NCBI GenBank assembly: GCA_963169105.1
Contig: OY720636.1
Location: 132,527,233-132,591,232, forward strand
Reading direction: 5' to 3'
Length of the DNA: 64,000 nucleotides
Source of the DNA: Ceriagrion tenellum
Taxonomy: Eukaryota > Arthropoda > Insecta > Odonata > Coenagrionidae
The number at the start of each line of letters is the position of its first letter. Position 1 is the stretch's first letter. The notes below the pieces were generated by a model. That model searched no databases. It had not been told where the DNA came from and saw nothing but the letters and a program-made list of their open reading frames with translations. The position numbers and the translations under genes are program-made. This document shows, piece after piece, positions 59,301-64,000 of this stretch.

Positions 59301-62300
59301 TGTCAGTGGAAGGGGAAAGGGTTTTGAAAGGGCGGGGGAGGGAGGGGAAGGGGACAGAGCCGCATTGCATGCGCGCATGCGCCTCTGCGTTGGCGGTTCT
59401 TTCTCTCTCGCTCTCTCCTCTCCTACTCTCTTCCCCCCGTTTATCCTTCCACTTTGATCTCTCCCACTTTCCCTCTTCCCCTTTACTACTCTTCCTCCCT
59501 CGTGCCATGCGTGAGCCCTTCACCCACGCGCGGCAAGACGTGCGCAAACATACATACTCTCACGCGGCTGCTTTCCTCGATGCACTCACACGTGCGCGTG
59601 TGGTTTCAAGAATGGGCTTTCGCCGACGTCTATATTTACCCACAGTGTCTCTGCAAATTGTTGTATGAGAATTATTCTAGAGATTTAACGATCTGTTTAT
59701 TTTTTTAAAATTCTATTTATTTATGTTTTTGTTGTTTTTTTTTCGTTGGCCAGGCAGTGGATTTTTCAGGTTTCCCGCCGTCTCTACGATAGTAAAAATA
59801 AAATAACTCGGTTGTTATTTCCTCACAATTGAAAATGGTAATTACTACGAAATAATGACACTCTTAGCATCATGAATATAAAGCATTTCTTCGAAGTCAA
59901 TCTGAAACTCTTTCATTGGCTTCCCACCGTCCTTGGGCAATTTCGGGCCGATACCACTCTCATAGCTGTATCCCTGAACAGGTGAGAGCCTTCGTTGAGG
60001 TCTACACTTATTGCTATTGTTATTTGCCGCGTATTTTGCTGTTTAAGTGTGCCTTGTACATGAGACAAAGTGGTACTCTTCCTAGAGTTATTCAAAGGCT
60101 ATTCAAAGGGTTATGAGTAGAAGTGAGTACTCTTCGCAGTTCCATCAGCAACCATTCCAGTCATTCTTCAGGGTATTTGATTACTATTAAGATAAAATTT
60201 CCTTTGAGGAGAGGATGCTTTCGAGGGAGGTATTTGGCATCCTGGCTGCAGTACCAAGTACAGCAGCGCTGCAATTAATTCTGTGAGACAATGTTTGAAT
60301 TCTAATGATGGTGTGAATTTTATCTTGTTGAATCTTGATTCCGCGTTGTTATTTAAAGTGTACCTCAGGGACGTACTCCCGTTGGATGGAAAGATGAACT
60401 GTAAATTGGCACCTGTATTCGATAGCTTTTGCCCTACTTTGTGGAACTATGTATATGGTAATGAAAGAGTAATAAACTTTCACTAGTTATGAGAATATTT
60501 TGTTTTGTTTTTCGACAGTAAAGTAGTACCGTACCTTAAGGAATTTCTGTTTGTCGTTGGTGCAATGTCACCGGTTATACCGAGTAAAATATTTTTAGGA
60601 ATATCGCCATGTATTTGTCTTTTGATATTCTTGTCCCTTTACGCTCAGATTACTCAAATTTAGAATATAATAAATTTAATTATTTAAATTAAGTAGCAGT
60701 ATTATTAATACCAGCCTCGATTGCCGGCTGTCTCTGTTAATAAGTATCAATTTGAATATGACCGCCAAGTTCAAGACCTATTTAATAAGTAAAACGAAAA
60801 TGTTTCCTTGCTTTCTTTTTAAAATGCCTTTCCAGGTTGGGTATGAGGTTATTGTTTATTTTATCTTGACCGATTTAAAAAGTACGAAGGACATTACTGC
60901 AGGAATAACAATTCTTCTACTTTGAAAATACATATACATCATATCCTCATAATTTTAGTTGACTAATACAGCATGTCAATTTTGAGCTTTAAACATTTAT
61001 TCATTTCCTATCTTGACCTTGCCACGGAGACCGTAACTTTTTATACCTTGTCATAATGCGATAATGCGATACGTTTGCAAAAGTTTAAACATTTAATCTA
61101 ACATCAAATATATTTTACTCTAAATTTAAAACTGTTGTCAAAATGTTGTCATGATATTGCTGGTTCAACGACATGACTTTTGTTGGAAGAAATGTGATTT
61201 ACCATGGAATTGCGTGGATTACTACTTGATGCATGTATTTGCCTTCTTTGTGGGAGGGCCTCAATGTGGCGCCCATTTGTCGTTAAAAAAATAGTCCGTA
61301 AACATAGACTTAGCATTTAAAGTACCCTCAAATCTAACGACTGTAATAATATTGTAATGTCTCGTTGCTCGGTAGCGCTAGCTTACCAAATTATATCGTT
61401 GAGCAGACTTATTTTGTCCAAGTTTGCTTTATTTACTGTTGATTTTAAACGGTGAAGAGGGTGTAATTTTGCAATCTAGGTACCTTCCGCTACGCTTCTC
61501 TTATTTTTCAAAATTTGGCTATAATCTAAATCCTAAACTCATCAACACAAAATTTTAATCTACATTAAGTACATAGCAACGATTGATTGAATGCACGAAC
61601 AACCATGAATTTAAGGAGCGTAGCACTACAATACGTTGTCATATAGGAACTGAATGGTTACCCCGGGAGGATCGTCCTTTATCCCCTCGGGAGAGAGGCT
61701 GGTAATGGGGAGATGAGTGAGGATGATGGAGAGGTAAGGAGAGAAAGGGGATCTAATAAGCGAAGCGGACAATAACAGAGGAGAGAGCGATAGATGGAAG
61801 TGGAGAGAGGGAGAGGGGGGAATGATGAGAAAACGGGTGGGGTAGAGGTGCGGATGGAAAGATAGTCGGAGGGAGGACACGAGTTGGAGTGGTTGGAGTG
61901 AAAGGGGACTGATGGTCCTTGGAGTGGGGAGGAGAGGATAGGTGAAGAGAAATTGAAGGATTACGGCCTTCATTAACGTGCGCCGGATTTAGACTGTAAA
62001 TATTACTCTTCCGGGGCGGCGGCGGCGTCGGCAGAAGGGTTGAATATAACTCGCTCGCTTTAGCCCCCTCTTCGGAATGCATTAGCCCCGCCCGCGTCCG
62101 AGGCCTCGGAGCAATTCATCCTCTCCGGCCTCCCGAATCCACCTCCGCGTCCCCGACCCGGCGCGTCGAGGGGGCGGGCGGGAGGTTGTGAGGGAGCGGT
62201 AAATCGTCACCATTCGGAGCGCGGACGAAGAAATGAAAGGGCCGAGTAAGAATATTAAAGAGGAAATATGTTTGGTGACAGGGAGAGGGTAACGATGAAA

Positions 62301-62611
62301 GGTGCCACGGGGATTGGAATCGCTGGAGCGAGTCTCCGCAATGTCACAGACTTGAATTAACCATCGCTTATATTTTCATCTCTCCGCGAAAAAAAGGGGT
62401 TACGAGAGAAAAAAATATGCGAGGCTCACGAGTCCACGTTTATAGCGATGGCCCTATCTGCTTTTATTTTTTTAATGATATACATTAATGGAATGACCGT
62501 AGAGCTGTATTTATCAGGAAAGTGCGGACGGAGGATTTGTAGATTTAATTGAAAGGCTGTTTCATCGCAATCCAAGTCCTTTGCCGCAAAGGAGCGTCGA
62601 ATTTTAGTTAA
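56344..62611. other. No gene seen; GC-rich blocks near 57.3, 58.9-59.6 and 61.7-62.3 kb
   Basis: AT-rich DNA alternates with GC-rich blocks: 57,280-57,790, 58,840-59,640 (with a GA microsatellite) and 61,640-62,340 (purine-rich, then CpG-rich at 62,010-62,240). Frames in these blocks are Ser/Pro/Arg-rich and appear on both strands, which is typical of low-complexity DNA. I see no exon signature that I trust. Confidence 0.45.
59231..59275. repeat. (GA)n microsatellite
   Basis: About 45 bases of GA repeat with a GGG interruption inside a GC-rich block. CT-rich runs on the same strand near 59,400 could pair with it. Confidence 0.95.
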
Positions 62612-62690
62612 TGACCTCAGTAGTGTCGGGATACTTAATTGCTAATCCTTAGGTTTTGATTTCGAGTCCTGCCTTAGATGGAGAGGTTTC
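62612..62690 (+). mobile_element. Decayed tRNA-derived SINE head
   Basis: The order is GACCTCAGTAGTGTCGGGAT, then AATTGCTAATCCTTAGG, then ATTTCGAGTCCTGCC. It resembles a tRNA-derived SINE head with a near-consensus B box (ATTTCGAGTCC). The body beyond about 62,690 is not recognised. This is an old fragment. Confidence 0.5.
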
Positions 62691-64000
62691 AACTTCCCAG
62701 AGCATTTATGAGCCTATTTTTCAGTTTATCAGATTGTATATTTGTGTACCTCCACGTAAAAAGACCAGTAGGCTATTTTCAACGGTGCTATAGAAAAGTA
62801 TTTAATTAACGTATTTCATATCTTTTGAAGGTTATTCAAATTTTATAAAAGTGAAATCGTAATCCATCCATATCAGACTCCATGTCATTGCTTTTACCCA
62901 TTATTTTACCCATTTATTGAATGAAGATAAAAAAGACGAAACTGTTAATTTCCATTTACTAACCAGGGTACAATGAAATGATTACCTGAATTAATAGAAA
63001 GTGTCAGCGAAAAGGTTGCGATCTTGCGTGCTCTTCTTTGCGATAACTTTGGCGATTGATTAGTTGAAATTATTCTTTGGCCAAAATAGTGATGTTAGAG
63101 CTTCCAGCTACACTTTGAGTGATTATTGGAGCGGACATGACATCCCTTGTTATTGAAATGAACAGTGCGAGAGAGGGGAGGGCTAAATGCGTTATGGTAT
63201 GCAGGGATATATGAATCATATGCTTCAGTATTAACCGGAGACTTCAAATTCATTTAAGATCCTCCATTGCTAATCCGAAGCTCGTTTATGGCGATTCTTT
63301 GAATTCGTGTGTTAAAATGTATAATTTGAAAAGACGCGATGCTTGCGTGTGACAGGTTGGTTATTTCACAGTTATGCCTGCTGCAGATATGAAGAACCTG
63401 GAAAAGCCATGGAGTGTGAAAATGGGCGGGAAATGCCTGGAAACGCTGTGAATTATGATAATTTTTAGCCAAAATTTATAAAAATGAATTGTAGTATTTC
63501 GAATTTAAGAGATTCTATTTACATACGTAATTGCATTATTTCGAAATATATGGCTGTGGAGTACCGTATGGCAGAGTGTTCAAATTGCATTAAATATAAA
63601 TCGGTAACATGAAATTTTCATCTTTTTTCTAAATATTTACTAGCTAGATGTACGCATTGTTTCATGTAAATCCGTGCTTATACAAAATTTAGTAAATGGA
63701 AGGTTTTAAATGCATACAAGCTTGTCCAATATACATCTATTTTATGAGAAGCGCAAATATCTCTGAGGACAGGCAAGCAGTCGGTAATCCGTCGCCGACT
63801 TGGGCGGTGAGTCTACCGCCTTAGTCGTTAATGAGACGGAGGAATGAAATGCCAACGGAGAAGGTGCTAATTTCCCATAGAGCAATATTAGTAGTGGTCT
63901 ATGTATAAAAAAACCCTATTTCTTAATGGTACGTACATTCATGTGTTTTGTCTCTCTTCTTGCGCATTCTTTGAAATTCATGCTTAAACAAATGACGTAA
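62691..64000. other. AT-rich stretch, no gene seen
   Basis: No gene, repeat array or RNA gene seen. The longest frame is 72 codons (63,254-63,472, minus strand) and has no motif. Confidence 0.5.

Noticed and set aside
58849..59668. Overlapping frames of 120-130 codons on both strands
   Set aside because: They follow GA/CT-rich low-complexity DNA; no protein motif is present.

Overview
This window looks like intergenic or intronic DNA from a large, repeat-rich animal genome, most likely an arthropod and perhaps an insect. The grounds are the kinds of elements present: Penelope-like retroelements (PLEs) with a GIY-YIG endonuclease, a CR1/Jockey-group LINE whose 3' end carries a GTAGAT-type tail, tRNA-derived SINEs, and long (TA)n microsatellites. 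This is inference; no host marker gene is present to fix the species. I found no host protein-coding gene, no rRNA, no CRISPR and no convincing functional tRNA gene. All convincing coding sequence belongs to retroelements.

Layout. 1-2.9 kb: AT-rich DNA, a (TA)n tract, a palindromic solo end of PLE family C, and a decayed LINE C-terminus. 2.98-6.2 kb: PLE family A copy 1, with a long RT plus GIY-YIG reading frame. 6.2-8.7 kb: G-run-rich DNA with a 36-bp perfect palindrome and a 32-bp tandem repeat. 8.7-12 kb: a LINE on the minus strand with an intact 962-residue endonuclease-RT frame. 15.0-16.3 kb: a diverged 1.25-kb fold-back. 19-20.4 kb and 23.2-23.8 kb: two further decayed LINE fragments. 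25.5-28.9 kb: a composite of PLE-A copy 2 and PLE-C copy 2 joined through (TA)n tracts and bracketed by a 49-bp inverted repeat. 29.4 kb: a SINE with an almost complete tRNA cloverleaf. 34.6-38.5 kb: PLE family B, inserted as a 3.9-kb inverted unit with a perfect 12-bp target duplication. 46.5-47.0 kb: a short DNA transposon with terminal inverted repeats and a 5-bp duplication. 48.8, 56.0 and 62.6 kb: three more tRNA-type SINEs. The rest is AT-rich DNA with several GC/CpG-rich blocks and no recognisable gene.

The most interesting pattern is shared by every well-preserved PLE locus. Each is a head-to-head inverted pair: a minus-strand copy is followed directly by a plus-strand copy, so the 5' sides meet in the middle and the 3' sides face outwards. 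In family B the two arms (34,670-36,253 and 36,953-38,536) match over 1,584 bp with no net length difference, and the whole structure has one target-site duplication, so it arrived in a single event. The 3' regions of the A, B and C families, plus one decayed fourth type, carry a motif of the form (C)TGANGA, one base, a hairpin, then GAAA. This resembles a hammerhead ribozyme but has one extra base relative to the textbook core. The paired layout puts one such motif on each strand at most loci.
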